A DNA stretch of 52,033 nucleotides from an uncultured Verrucomicrobia subdivision 3 bacterium (lineage in GTDB: Bacteria; Verrucomicrobiota; Verrucomicrobiia; Limisphaerales; UBA11358): positions 1-52,033 of the forward strand of contig CAINLR010000102.1 of the NCBI GenBank assembly GCA_903850425.1, written 5' to 3'. The notes under the pieces are model-generated. The model was not told the DNA's origin and searched no databases. It worked only from the letters and a program-made list of their open reading frames with translations. Each line of letters opens with the position of its first letter. The stretch's first letter is position 1. Shown here piece by piece: positions 8,069 through 18,700 of the stretch. The translations under genes and the position numbers were made by a program.

Positions 8069-11000
8069 CTAAGGCAAGGCCAGTAATCGGTAGAACCGCT
8101 GGGGGCTGCCGGTCATGTCATCAGAAACCGTTAGCGACGATCCGGTGCCGACAATCGTCCCGCCTAGCACCGTCCAAGTGGCGGCGGACAACTGGTCTTT
8201 GAATTGGACCTGATAATGTTGTCCCAGCAGGGTGTTGAACGTGAGTTGAATCTGGCCGTTGCTGCCCGCCGCCGCCCCGGTGAATTGCGGCAGCCCGGCC
8301 ACGAAGACGGAAAAAGTCCGAGCATCGCTCAAGGGCGGCGTGCCGTTGTCGGTCACGCGCACGGTGACTGAATTAGTGCTCGGCGCCGCGGCATTGGTCG
8401 TCACCCACACGAACGCCCCGCTGGATGCGTTGATGCTCGCGCCCGCCGGGGCATTGGTCAAACTGAACGTCAGTGACTGGTAGGCGCTCTCGGCATCGGT
8501 TGCCACCGCCGTAAATTGCACCGTCTGGCCGACGTGCACTGATTGGTTGCTGATGCTGGCCAACCCGGGCGCGGTGTTGGGAATGACGTTGTTCGTTTGC
8601 GGCGTGGGCGTGGGCATGAAGAAAAAGTTCTGCGCGCCGTCAGGAAAACGGCCCTGACTTTGATCGGTCGTTTGGGGGCCAAACGTCAACGCATCAATCG
8701 TGGTGCCGTCGGCGGCGAACAAACCGATGGCCTCGCCAGCCTTGCTCAACTTGAAATTCACATGCAATTCCGGGCGGGTGAGGCTGTTGGAAGCGCTATT
8801 GTTGTCCGCCCAGACGACGCAGAAGCCGTGAGGCGGCACCAGATATTGATGAGTATTCGGCACCAGGAATTTAGTCTTATTCGTGAGCGTGCCGGTGAGA
8901 TAGTAGCCGCCGAGGTCCACGGTGTTAGTGCCATAGTTATAGAGTTCGAACCAGTCGTCAAATTTTCCGCCCGCCGGATCGGTCAGGGTGTGGCTGTTGT
9001 CGGCCATCCATTCGTTGATGAGGATGGAGATCGGTGCCGCGGTGTTGGTGTTGAAGGCGGCGGGCGTGGCGACGAACATCGGCTGGCGATAGAACGGCTG
9101 GCCGTCGGGATAATCGCCGTAGGTCCAGTTGGCCGGCAGGTTGGTGTAGGTCAGATAATCCACGAGCTGGGGGACGTTGGTATTGATGAGGCGGGACAAC
9201 GCGACGCGGCCGGCACCGGGTGCCAGCATAAAACTGGTGTGTGGCGCGTTGGTGGTGGACTGATTGGTCTGACCATCGCACCATACTACTAGGAAAGCGT
9301 TGGAGCGGATGAAGACGTTGGTGGGAAAGGCCCACTGAGTAAGGTTGGTATAGCTGCTGGCGAGGTAAAGTCCGGTGAGGCTCAAGGCATTGGTGCCGGG
9401 GTTGTAGAGTTCAATCCACGGAGCATTGGTGCCGAAGTTATTCGTCGGGCCGCTGATGTTCACAGCTTGCAGTTCATTCAACCACACGTTGGGGAATGCG
9501 GGCAAGGTGGCGGTGACGGAGTTGCTGGCATTGGGCGTGGCGGCAAGGGGAAGCACGACCGCGGCCGGTGCGGGATTGGTGGTGATGGCGATGCCATTGC
9601 CAGAAAAGCGGACGGTGAGCGGACCGCCATTGGTGGTTTGCAGATACCAAAAGCTCAGGGTATAGGTCGCCCCGACCGTGAGCTGGCCGGAGAAGTTCTG
9701 CCAGATTGCTGAGTTCTGAGTGGTGCCGCCGGAGGAAGCGACGAGATGCAGACTGCGGCTGCCGGAATGAGTGGCATTGGTGCTGACGACCGAGGCGCTG
9801 TTGTTGCCGTCGCTGCCGATGGTCCACGGAGTTAATGAAGTCTCGAAGCCGCCATTGGTAACGACATTGACGCCGGACTCCGCCACGGAACCGGCCACCA
9901 CGCTGACGTCATCCACATAGATATCGCCGGCGGATTGGAGGTAAATGTAAAGCGGGGGCGAGCCGCTGGCGCGCGGAATGCCGGTGGCGCTGACACGGAC
10001 CCATTGCGGTGTGGCCGTGGTTGTGACCGGCACGGCCGTCCAGTCGGCCACGCGGCTGTTGTCCTGCGCGGCATCGATGAGTTGCAAGGACGCGCCGTTG
10101 GTGATCACCGGCCACGGGGCGACCGGCTCATAGCGCACGCGGTCCACCACCACTTCCTGATTCGTCTGCGCCGGGTCGGGGCGGAACAGTGTGAGGGTCT
10201 CGCCCTGGGGATCAAGGTTGCCGCTGTATTGATCGAAAGGCGGCGGGCTGGCACCATACGCGGCGGCGAAAGCCGTCTGATCTTTGGCCAGAACCAGGTA
10301 ACTCCTGGGGGATAAGCTGCTGCCCGCCGGGAAAGTATAACCCAATCCATTCACCCGCCAGCCGCTCATATCAAAGCTGAAGTTGGTCGAGGCGTTGTAT
10401 AGCTCGACATATCCGGCATTCGTCACCGGCGGGCCATACATGATTTCATTGAGAACCACCGTCTTGCTGGGATCCGGAATGGTGCCTTTGAAGACGATCG
10501 TGCGCGTGGTGTTGGTGACGAGATTGCCATACAGGTCATAACCTGTGATGTTCAAAATGTTGGTGGCGTTCGCGACGGGAATTTGCACACTCCAGCCGTA
10601 TATCGAACTCCACGTCACTGGATAAAGAACGCCGTTGATGCGGATGGTTGTGAGTGCCACCGGTGCCGTTCCACTCAACGTAACCAGATTGTTGTTTGTC
10701 ACGCTGACCGGATTGCCGCCGTTCACTCCAAACGGCGTGTTGCCACCCTCACTGCTGATGACCCCCAATGCATAGCTGCCACGCTGCGTGATGTAATCAA
10801 GGTCGCCCGACCAATCCTGGCCGGGAAAGGAGTCGTAATGGCTGATCCACGGGGCCATGTAAGTGGCGTTGAAAGTGGTCGCAATGTCGTCCTGGATGTG
10901 GGCGTATAAGCGCCGCAGGTTGCCGGGCAAGTTGATGATCTTGGACAGATTTTGATCGCCCACCAGCGGAGCCGTGCTGGCCAGACTGAAGGAAAAATCC

Positions 11001-14000
11001 ATATCCCAGGGAAAATACAGCATCTTGCCGTCGCTCGGGCGGACATAGTTCATCCAGTTATGATCGTTGCCAAACGTATACATGTCGGCGATGCCGCTCA
11101 AGCTGACCAGCGCATAGACTTTCAACCATTCGTCCACATCCATCGTGGACTGCGTCGCCGCGTCCAGCGCGGTGCCGTTCAAGTTCCACTGTTTGGCAAA
11201 ATTGATCAGCGTGGAGTAGTCGTCGGTGTTGCGATGGTTCTTGATGATGAAGTTATAGCGATAGGCTTCCTTGGAATTGCCGAGATCTTGAATATCCACG
11301 CCCTGCACGTTGTCGGGGTCGGGGAGTTTGTAACCGCCGGCATTGGCCGTCAGCGGATAGTAAGTCAGTTCGTATTCGTAGAGAATGCCATTGCTGCCGT
11401 TGGTATAGGTCGTGGTAACAAAATTATCCTCGTAACGCGGCGAAAGAATCGCCCAGCCATTCTGAGCCGTCTGCGGTGCGATCACCCGGCACAAGTCGGA
11501 ATTCACCGTGGGCGCGCCGGCATGGTTCACCATGTGCTTGATGACAATCTCCTCCTGCTGCGGACGGTTGCCGCCGCCGGAACGATCCACGAGCATCACG
11601 GGATGCACGCCGCGAAACAGTTGGTCGGGATGAAACTCCAGATGGAAGCCGATGCGGGTTGGATCCACCCGTCCGCGCTCGCTGCTCTTTAGCCGGACCA
11701 GCATGTCGTAATAAACTTCCTGCTCGTCATAGATCACCGTGCAGGGCAGGTTCTCGTTGCTCATCAAGTTGGTGACGGCATATTGCAACGAGATATTTGC
11801 CGGCGACATCAGGATGCGAAGGTTATGCGCCTTGGAAATATCACCCAGTCCGTCATTGACGCGGTAGAACGCGCCGGAGTTGGTTCCTTTGGCCGGATAA
11901 GTGGATGCCGCACCGAGTCCATCCACCGCCCGCACATAGAACTGCACCAGGCTGCTGGTCGGCTGCTTCGGAATGGTGCCGGCATAAACGCCATTGGTCG
12001 GCGTCATCGGCGCACTCGCCCACGCGCCGCCATTCACCGAATAATAAACGGAACACGAACTCACGCCCTGCGGGTCCTGGGCGTTCACAAAAACCGTGAC
12101 CGGCTGATAGGACTGCGGCACCACGGGCTGATGCTGGAACCGTGCGAACGTCGGACCGATGTTTGTGGCATAGACCGAGTTCACCGCGCCCGGCGTGCCG
12201 TTCAACTGCGGATAAGGCAGCGCCGTCGTCTGCGCCACGCGATCAAAGTAGAGTCGCGTGTTCAACAAGTTGTTTCCCGAAATCCATCGGGCGCGAAAAG
12301 ATATTTCATACAACTGACCATTGGCCACCGGTTGCGCCATGGTCTGCTCGATGTGATTGTTCATGTGCTCCTGCGGGCCGCTTGCAATGATGTGCAACAC
12401 ATGATTGCCCGCATTGGACGGGTCGGTTTCCACCAGGCTGTGCTGGTGATTGCCGAGCAACCGCCAGCCGGCAAGTCCGTTCTCAAAGTTGCCATTGGTG
12501 ATCAACTGCACCGGGTTATTCGTCGGCGATTGGATCACGCTGATGTCATCCACCCAACATTCGCCATCCGTCAACAGGCCCATGACAAAATCCTGCCACT
12601 GGGTGTCCGGCGCGGAGGTGGAACTGGGCTGCGCGACCATGCGGTAGGTAAAAGTCTGCCACGAGGATTTCGTGGATTCGATGCTCGGCGCCCACGCCTC
12701 GCCTTTGGAGTTATCCGCTTGAGGATCGCGCAATTCCAGACTAGGCCCGCCACCGCCGGGAGATTCCGGCCAGCGTCCGCCCGGAAAATAATTCACCTGA
12801 TTGGCCGGATTGCCCAGTGGATCGTTCAGCACAATTGAATCGCCGCTGCTGCTCAAGTGCCCGCTGTAATTGCCCACGATGCTTATGGCAGGATAAATGG
12901 TTTGCAAAGCCGCCGCCTCCGCCGCCACGACCAGATAACCTCTGGGCGCGATGGTCTTGCCGGCGGTGAAGGAGTAACTAATGCCGCCAGATAAGGTCCA
13001 ACCGGTCAAATCTACTGTGTTGGAACTGCGATTGTAGAGTTCCAGCCATTCTTCGGGATTGCCCTGCGGCAGCGAGTTGCTGTTCACCGCCGGAAAAGCC
13101 TTGTGGTCATACATGATCTCATTCACCACCAGTTCGGTGCGGAAGGCAAAGCTGTTGCTCGCGCCTGGCGTCGGCAAATTGGGAACCAACCAGATTCCCG
13201 TTCCGTCCGGATACCGCGCGCGCGGTGTTTTCTTCAGCACCAGCCCGTCATAGACCGATGAGTAATTAGTCGCGAACAAAACCAACTTATCCCCGGTGGC
13301 CGGCGAGATGAAATTCAGCGTGCTGTTGGACAGCACCAGGAAAGCGCCGGCGTTGATGGTCGTGTTCAGAGGAAACACATAGTCGGTGTTGGTCGCGCCG
13401 TCGTGATGCAGGATGCAGTTGCCCAATGAAACCGAGTTGGTTCCATAGTTAAATAATTCGACCCAGAACAGCAGGTTGGTGGTGCCGGAATGTTCGTTGA
13501 ACGCCACCGTCACCGGCGCGGGCGGGGACACGAAATTTTCCGCGCCCGGCGTGCCGCCGTTCTGCCAGCTCGCTGTCCAGTTGGCAGCCGAGGCACTGCC
13601 CCAATCATGATTGCGCTTGGACAGCGATGGCCCGGCACCATCCGGTGTCACCGGCCAGTCGCCGGAAGTCCCATAGGTGACGCTGTCCATCAGCCGTCCC
13701 GAGTTATTATAGAGATTCAAAGTGCCGCCGGCATTGTTCAAGGGACTTACAAACGGGCCAAACACATTGGACGACAGCCCTGTGGCAGCCATCAACGTCG
13801 TCGGATTACGCGCCAGCACAATATAACTCCGCCCAGCCACCCGTGTGCCGGGCGAAAAAGTATAAGCGGTATCTCCACTCACTCGCCAGTTGGAGATGTC
13901 CAAGTCCACAGCAAGCTGATTGTAAAACTCCACATACTCCATTCCCGCTTCGTTCGTGGAGGGATGATACATGATCTCATTGAACACCAGCGTCGCATCC

Positions 14001-15301
14001 GCGCTGTTCGCGCTGCTGGTTGGCACGGCGGTGTTCAAAGTCACCGCGCCCGCCGTTCCGCCGCTGCCGGGGATGCCTTCCAGGATGATTTCCGCATAGC
14101 CGGAATAGCCATAGTCAATGCTGCTGGTTTGCGGTGTGAAGTCAAACGTCACAAACGCCACGTTCGTAGCGAGCGGTGCCGCCGTCGAGGAAGCAATGGC
14201 CACCCGGTTCGCCGACACCCCTGTCACCGGCGGGTTGTAACTGACGCTGGTAAGTGGGATATATATGGAAGGGTTCGCCACCGTAGAGTAAGAAATATTG
14301 TAGAACTGACCATCGCGATTTTGATCCGGCCATCCGCTATAGACGACGATGTTGGTCAGGGTCGCACCATTGAGATAGTAAGTCACTGACTGCCCGGCGA
14401 GGCTGCCGCAAGTGGCATAGGATGCCCGGTTATCCGCCGCGCCAAACGTGCCGTCCGTCAGCGCACCGATACCGGTGACGCCGGCTTCATAGGAAAAATT
14501 TCCACCCCCAACCGAGCTGGGCGACTGGCCGGCGATCAGGCTGTCCGATTCAATCGGCCAGGTCGGAGTGAATGACCCGCCGCTGAACTGGTTGGACGTT
14601 GTAATCAGTATCGGCGGCACGACCAGATTGGTTGCCACGCCCCCTTGCACCGTAATGGCGGTATAACCGACCGAGCCGTTTTCCGAAGGCGGCGTGGTGA
14701 AATCAAACTTCAAGGCGGCGACGCTTCGGGCGATTTTACCTCCCGAGGCGTCATTGATGATCACCCGGTTGGCGGAGCCGGTGCCAGCCGGAACGCCCAG
14801 CGGAGAATAATTCACCGTGGTCAACAGGTTAAAGTTTCCCGGGTTAGCGACGGTGGAATAATAGACGGTGTAGGCCTGCGAATCACGGCCATTATCCTGC
14901 CAGCCGCCAAAGACAGTAATATTGGTGAGGTCGTATCCGTAGCTCGAAACGGGCAGAGCGTAAACGAGCAATGATCCAGCCGAGCCATCATCGCCGCAGA
15001 CCTCAAGGTTGGTTGCCTGAACGCTGCTGTAGGCGTTAATGGTCAGCGAAATACCGGGCATTGTAAGGTTGTTGACGTTCGCGCCGGTGTATTGGCTGAA
15101 ATTTCCGGACACAACCGTGGGAGTCCGCCCGGCGATCAGGCTGTTCGCGGCGGCCGACCAAGTGGGCGTGAGCGGCACGGGCCCCATCTGGTCAGATCCC
15201 GCAACGGTGATTTGCGCCGGGACCGAATTGGCAAAAAGGAACAGCGCGAGCAGCGACGTTCCAGCGACGATTTTTAAATGGAGCAATTGTGATTTCTTCA
15301 T
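8069..15301 (-). CDS. Giant secreted lamin-tail/CotH kinase-like multidomain protein
   Basis: A 2410-residue secreted protein with a signal peptide at residues 1-30. Two related beta-sandwich repeats of about 190 residues follow (about 31-225 and 232-410, both with 'PTW...DSLIAG/NSLIAG' and 'YSTVANP'). Next come lamin-tail-like domains near 437, 597 and 724 ('NEIMY...EYVEFYN' type), a carbohydrate-binding-like segment (about 880-1040), an Ig-like segment, and a CotH kinase-like domain at about 1155-1500 with HNWMNYVRPSDGKMLYFPWD and MDFSF. Three more lamin-tail domains, a second CBM4/9-like module, a cadherin/He_PIG-like domain and a C-terminus ending FYRLLALP complete it. CotH of Bacillus phosphorylates coat protein serine; activity here is unproven. 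Binding or surface anchoring of glycans is plausible given the glycosidase neighbours. It probably begins a transcription unit, since 457 bp precede it. Confidence 0.85.
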   Translation of the reverse strand: MKKSQLLHLKIVAGTSLLALFLFANSVPAQITVAGSDQMGPVPLTPTWSAAANSLIAGRTPTVVSGNFSQYTGANVNNLTMPGISLTINAYSSVQATNLEVCGDDGSAGSLLVYALPVSSYGYDLTNITVFGGWQDNGRDSQAYTVYYSTVANPGNFNLLTTVNYSPLGVPAGTGSANRVIINDASGGKIARSVAALKFDFTTPPSENGSVGYTAITVQGGVATNLVVPPILITTSNQFSGGSFTPTWPIESDSLIAGQSPSSVGGGNFSYEAGVTGIGALTDGTFGAADNRASYATCGSLAGQSVTYYLNGATLTNIVVYSGWPDQNRDGQFYNISYSTVANPSIYIPLTSVSYNPPVTGVSANRVAIASSTAAPLATNVAFVTFDFTPQTSSIDYGYSGYAEIILEGIPGSGGTAGAVTLNTAVPTSSANSADATLVFNEIMYHPSTNEAGMEYVEFYNQLAVDLDISNWRVSGDTAYTFSPGTRVAGRSYIVLARNPTTLMAATGLSSNVFGPFVSPLNNAGGTLNLYNNSGRLMDSVTYGTSGDWPVTPDGAGPSLSKRNHDWGSASAANWTASWQNGGTPGAENFVSPPAPVTVAFNEHSGTTNLLFWVELFNYGTNSVSLGNCILHHDGATNTDYVFPLNTTINAGAFLVLSNSTLNFISPATGDKLVLFATNYSSVYDGLVLKKTPRARYPDGTGIWLVPNLPTPGASNSFAFRTELVVNEIMYDHKAFPAVNSNSLPQGNPEEWLELYNRSSNTVDLTGWTLSGGISYSFTAGKTIAPRGYLVVAAEAAALQTIYPAISIVGNYSGHLSSSGDSIVLNDPLGNPANQVNYFPGGRWPESPGGGGPSLELRDPQADNSKGEAWAPSIESTKSSWQTFTYRMVAQPSSTSAPDTQWQDFVMGLLTDGECWVDDISVIQSPTNNPVQLITNGNFENGLAGWRLLGNHQHSLVETDPSNAGNHVLHIIASGPQEHMNNHIEQTMAQPVANGQLYEISFRARWISGNNLLNTRLYFDRVAQTTALPYPQLNGTPGAVNSVYATNIGPTFARFQHQPVVPQSYQPVTVFVNAQDPQGVSSCSVYYSVNGGAWASAPMTPTNGVYAGTIPKQPTSSLVQFYVRAVDGLGAASTYPAKGTNSGAFYRVNDGLGDISKAHNLRILMSPANISLQYAVTNLMSNENLPCTVIYDEQEVYYDMLVRLKSSERGRVDPTRIGFHLEFHPDQLFRGVHPVMLVDRSGGGNRPQQEEIVIKHMVNHAGAPTVNSDLCRVIAPQTAQNGWAILSPRYEDNFVTTTYTNGSNGILYEYELTYYPLTANAGGYKLPDPDNVQGVDIQDLGNSKEAYRYNFIIKNHRNTDDYSTLINFAKQWNLNGTALDAATQSTMDVDEWLKVYALVSLSGIADMYTFGNDHNWMNYVRPSDGKMLYFPWDMDFSFSLASTAPLVGDQNLSKIINLPGNLRRLYAHIQDDIATTFNATYMAPWISHYDSFPGQDWSGDLDYITQRGSYALGVISSEGGNTPFGVNGGNPVSVTNNNLVTLSGTAPVALTTIRINGVLYPVTWSSIYGWSVQIPVANATNILNITGYDLYGNLVTNTTRTIVFKGTIPDPSKTVVLNEIMYGPPVTNAGYVELYNASTNFSFDMSGWRVNGLGYTFPAGSSLSPRSYLVLAKDQTAFAAAYGASPPPFDQYSGNLDPQGETLTLFRPDPAQTNQEVVVDRVRYEPVAPWPVITNGASLQLIDAAQDNSRVADWTAVPVTTTATPQWVRVSATGIPRASGSPPLYIYLQSAGDIYVDDVSVVAGSVAESGVNVVTNGGFETSLTPWTIGSDGNNSASVVSTNATHSGSRSLHLVASSGGTTQNSAIWQNFSGQLTVGATYTLSFWYLQTTNGGPLTVRFSGNGIAITTNPAPAAVVLPLAATPNASNSVTATLPAFPNVWLNELQAVNISGPTNNFGTNAPWIELYNPGTNALSLTGLYLASSYTNLTQWAFPTNVFIRSNAFLVVWCDGQTNQSTTNAPHTSFMLAPGAGRVALSRLINTNVPQLVDYLTYTNLPANWTYGDYPDGQPFYRQPMFVATPAAFNTNTAAPISILINEWMADNSHTLTDPAGGKFDDWFELYNYGTNTVDLGGYYLTGTLTNKTKFLVPNTHQYLVPPHGFCVVWADNNSASNSLTRPELHVNFKLSKAGEAIGLFAADGTTIDALTFGPQTTDQSQGRFPDGAQNFFFMPTPTPQTNNVIPNTAPGLASISNQSVHVGQTVQFTAVATDAESAYQSLTFSLTNAPAGASINASSGAFVWVTTNAAAPSTNSVTVRVTDNGTPPLSDARTFSVFVAGLPQFTGAAAGSNGQIQLTFNTLLGQHYQVQFKDQLSAATWTVLGGTIVGTGSSLTVSDDMTGSPQRFYRLLALP

Positions 15302-15758
15302 GCGGACTTGATACGGTTACTAGACGGCGCGACTGAAATTACCGGTGGTTTGGACCGAAGTCCACGCGACCAGAAAGACAATGTCCGGTCCTACTTCCAC
15401 GGCAACTTCTTGGCGGCGCAATAGCATACCACAACCTGGCCGCGTGAACTTTCTTGCAACTTGTTAAACACATGTTTCAAGTGAGAGCATATCGCATTAA
15501 CGCCAAGCTTCAAACAATATGCGAGATGCTGGTTGGAATCGCCGTGCGAAGGCCGGATGGGATTCAAACGTTACGGATGCAAGTTTCGACCTGGCCGAGC
15601 TAGCCGCATATTGTCAGATATTTCGAGTCTAACCAGTCTTACTTAAGCTAAGCTACCCGGCAACTTGCGCCCCCGCGCGTTCGCCCATCGCCTCAACCTC
15701 AAATCAAGGCAACCACAGCATGGCCCCGGATTTGTGGATGCCAATGGGTGATCATCCT
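15302..15758. other. Intergenic gap, likely promoter region for the CotH operon
   Basis: No convincing reading frame lies in these 457 bp between two minus-strand genes. It should contain the promoter of the CotH/lamin-tail gene and perhaps the terminator of the GH106 gene upstream in transcription order. The only structure noticed is an imperfect palindrome at 15460-15481: arms CTTGttAAACA and TGTTTCAAG around CA, with a two-base bulge. No paired -35/-10 boxes could be placed with confidence. Confidence 0.4.
15460..15481. repeat. Imperfect palindrome upstream of the CotH operon
   Basis: Arms CTTG-AAACA and TGTTT-CAAG are complementary apart from a two-base TT bulge in the left arm. It lies about 160 bp upstream of the CotH/lamin-tail start. 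It could be an operator for a dimeric regulator, but a single copy in AT-rich intergenic DNA may be chance. Confidence 0.25.
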
Positions 15759-18700
15759 CTATTCCTCCTCCCGCAGCAATGTCACCGGACCCAACAATCC
15801 CGATTGGATTAAGGTCGTCTTCTGGGTGAGCATATCGAATCGAAAAGCGTCGTGGGTTTTGGTGAAGCGTTTTTCTTTGGGCTGGCTAAGATCGCCGATG
15901 ACGCGGTTCGCCCAGAGATTGATGACGTCAATTTCCAACTCGTTGCCGAGGGGTTTGACGGCCTCGGTAATCTCGACGCGCCAAGGAAAACACCAGAGGA
16001 GGCCGAGTTCCTTGCCGTTCACTCGCACGGCGGCGACTTCTTTGACATCGCCCAAATCGAGGAAGAGGCGCTGGCTCTTTCGGCGGGTTTCTTTCACTCC
16101 CCCGGCGGCGTCGCTCAAGTCGAATGTTTTCCGATAGGTGGCCTTACCCGAATAAAACTTAATTCCCGCGTCCGGCCGTTGCGTCCAGTCTGCCAGCTCG
16201 AGAAATTCGGCCGTGGTGGGACCGCCCCAAGCCGAATCGAAGGCGACGTGCCAAGGGCCATCGAGATTTTGCGCTTGGACGAGTTTGGGGAAATTACTTT
16301 CGGCTTCCCCCGCCACCGCATTGGCAATCGGCTTGCGAAACACTACGAAATACGAGCCGAAACGATCGAACTCCAACGGCAACGTGGTGCAACCGTCGGC
16401 TTGGCGAAAAGCTTTTGCCGAACGGATCACGCCGCTGACAGGATCAAAAATCTCAGGCTGCCTGCCAGTGACTCGGAAGGAAATATTTTGCGTGGCGGGC
16501 TGGTTTTTACGGTTGCTGACAAAGTAAATATCGGCATCGGCGGACGTGCGATGGATATAGTCGAAATGATCTGGGTGCTCCGCCTGGCCCGCGAAGGTGC
16601 AGTCCGGCTTCACCCCCTCGGCGAGTAAAACTTCGCGGGGCGCTTTCCCCCAAATGACCCGACCTTTTCCGAAGTAACGCTCGGTCCGATTCTGGCCGTC
16701 CAGCTCGCCCCAAATTTCGGCAGCGATTCGTTCGACTTCGGCATCGCATTTTGGATAGTCCTTCAGTCCGGCGGATTTCTCGGGCGGCGCACCAATGATC
16801 GTTGCTCCGTCGCGGACTAACTCCCGAAGTTTCTTGATGACCTCGACCGACATAGCTTTCGACGGGATTGGAGAAACCGTCAAGCTTTGATAACCTCCGA
16901 CTCGCCGGGCAATTTCCGGCACCGGAGAAACGCAATTTTGCAACACCAACAGCCGATAACTCATACCATCCGGCAGCACGATCCGTCCGTTTTTGACAGA
17001 CATCCGTTTGAGCAGCACTTCGGCATTGCAGTAATCACAGTCGTAGCCAATGCCAAGCCCGGGGACGATGTATTTGGGCGGAGCCAGGGACGGCGGCTCT
17101 TCTCCCAAATAGAAACAAACGTCGGCGGCAAAGTTCCCCTGTTGCAGCATATAAGAGCAGCGGGAGAGAAACGTGAAGAAGGCTGGCGACTGTTCCCACC
17201 AAGTGATGTTTGGGGTGAAATGTTGACCGGCGCAAAATTCATAGCCCGGCTTGCCATCTTCCGGCGGTTGGCAGGTTGCCTGATGCAGCATGATGCGATT
17301 AATCCCCCAGCAAAAGGCGTCGTTGGCGTAGGGTTTTAATTCGGCCGGACCAAACGACCAATGGGTGCGATCACCTTCCATTTGCGTGAACGACTCGGCT
17401 TGGGCTTGGCGTCGCCCATAGACATGCGCAGCCGAGGCGGTTTGTTTAAGATTTAGCTTCAGCCCTGGGTCAGGGTTGTAATGGTCGGGTGCGTTGTAGT
17501 TCACCCAGAACTCGCCGGCGGGAAAGTCGCAGCGACCTAAGTTCTTTAACGCATCTTCGGGCGGAATATTGTTCGGGCCAGCCGCTTCATTCCCCATAAT
17601 CAGGCCGTGCCGATGGCACACGTCGGCAAAATGACCATAGAAGTTATCCGCCAGGCAATCTTGAATGGTGCGATCGAAGTCCGCACGGAAGCGGGCGGTC
17701 ACATCGTCGTTGACAATGGTAACGCCAGTGCCCGGCTTGTAATTTCCCACCACGATCTCATCCATTTTGACATTCCACGTTTGGGCGTTACCGGGTCGTT
17801 GCCCGGCACAGAAAGTAATGGTGTAGGTTTTTCCAGGAATTAGGCCAGCGATAGCCTGCGAGATCGTTCCAGTCGCTTGAAGAAATGCCGTCTGACCGCC
17901 CTGCGGCGCATTCGGATTCCCAAATGCGCTGCCATTGCCACAAAGACCAGAGCCAGTCGGACTGGAACCATCACCGCTGAAAGTCCACGTGCCCCCCGAA
18001 GGATTATATTGATGTTTACCAGTGCCCATCCGCGGCGACTCAAAACCAGCATTTGTAATCATCACGGACTTTCCATCCGATGAAAGCAGTTGCACGTTGT
18101 CGAGGAAAACGGTGTGATCGCCCCCCGCCAGATCGGTGCCCACGAAAGCTAGAGTTTGCGCGTCAGCCTTAGCCGTGAAGGTTGCCGTATAGTCCGCCCA
18201 ACTGATTGCGCCCGGCAGCGCGGGCAAGTAGGGTTTGAGGTCGTAGCCCCTATACTTGCGGAACTGCGCTTGAAAATCCTGCGTCCAAGTGAGCTTGCCG
18301 GCTTCCCAACTGTCCGACCAGAAATACGCGAGCTGCCCGCCGGCAGCGCGCGCCGCTTTGAGAATCGGTTCCCCGAGATGTTTGAAATGATCGTCGAACG
18401 CTGAAGCATTGAGGAAGTCTATCTGATAGCCGGCGCCACCGGCGTAGGTATCGCCGTTCGGGTAGGCATGCTTGAATTGCCCTTCCGTCGTGACCGTGTA
18501 GCCAGTTCGGAGAATGGTCCACCGTCCTGCCGGCACGTCCCACTCCAATTGGCCATCGGGTTTAAGTTTATGGGTCAGCTCAATGACATCTCTTGGATTA
18601 ATCGCCACGCCCGCAATTCTATGCGGGATGGCCTGCACGCAATAGTCATGATAGTAACCGTCCACCGTTTCGGGTTGCGGAAGTTTAGCCGACAACTTTT

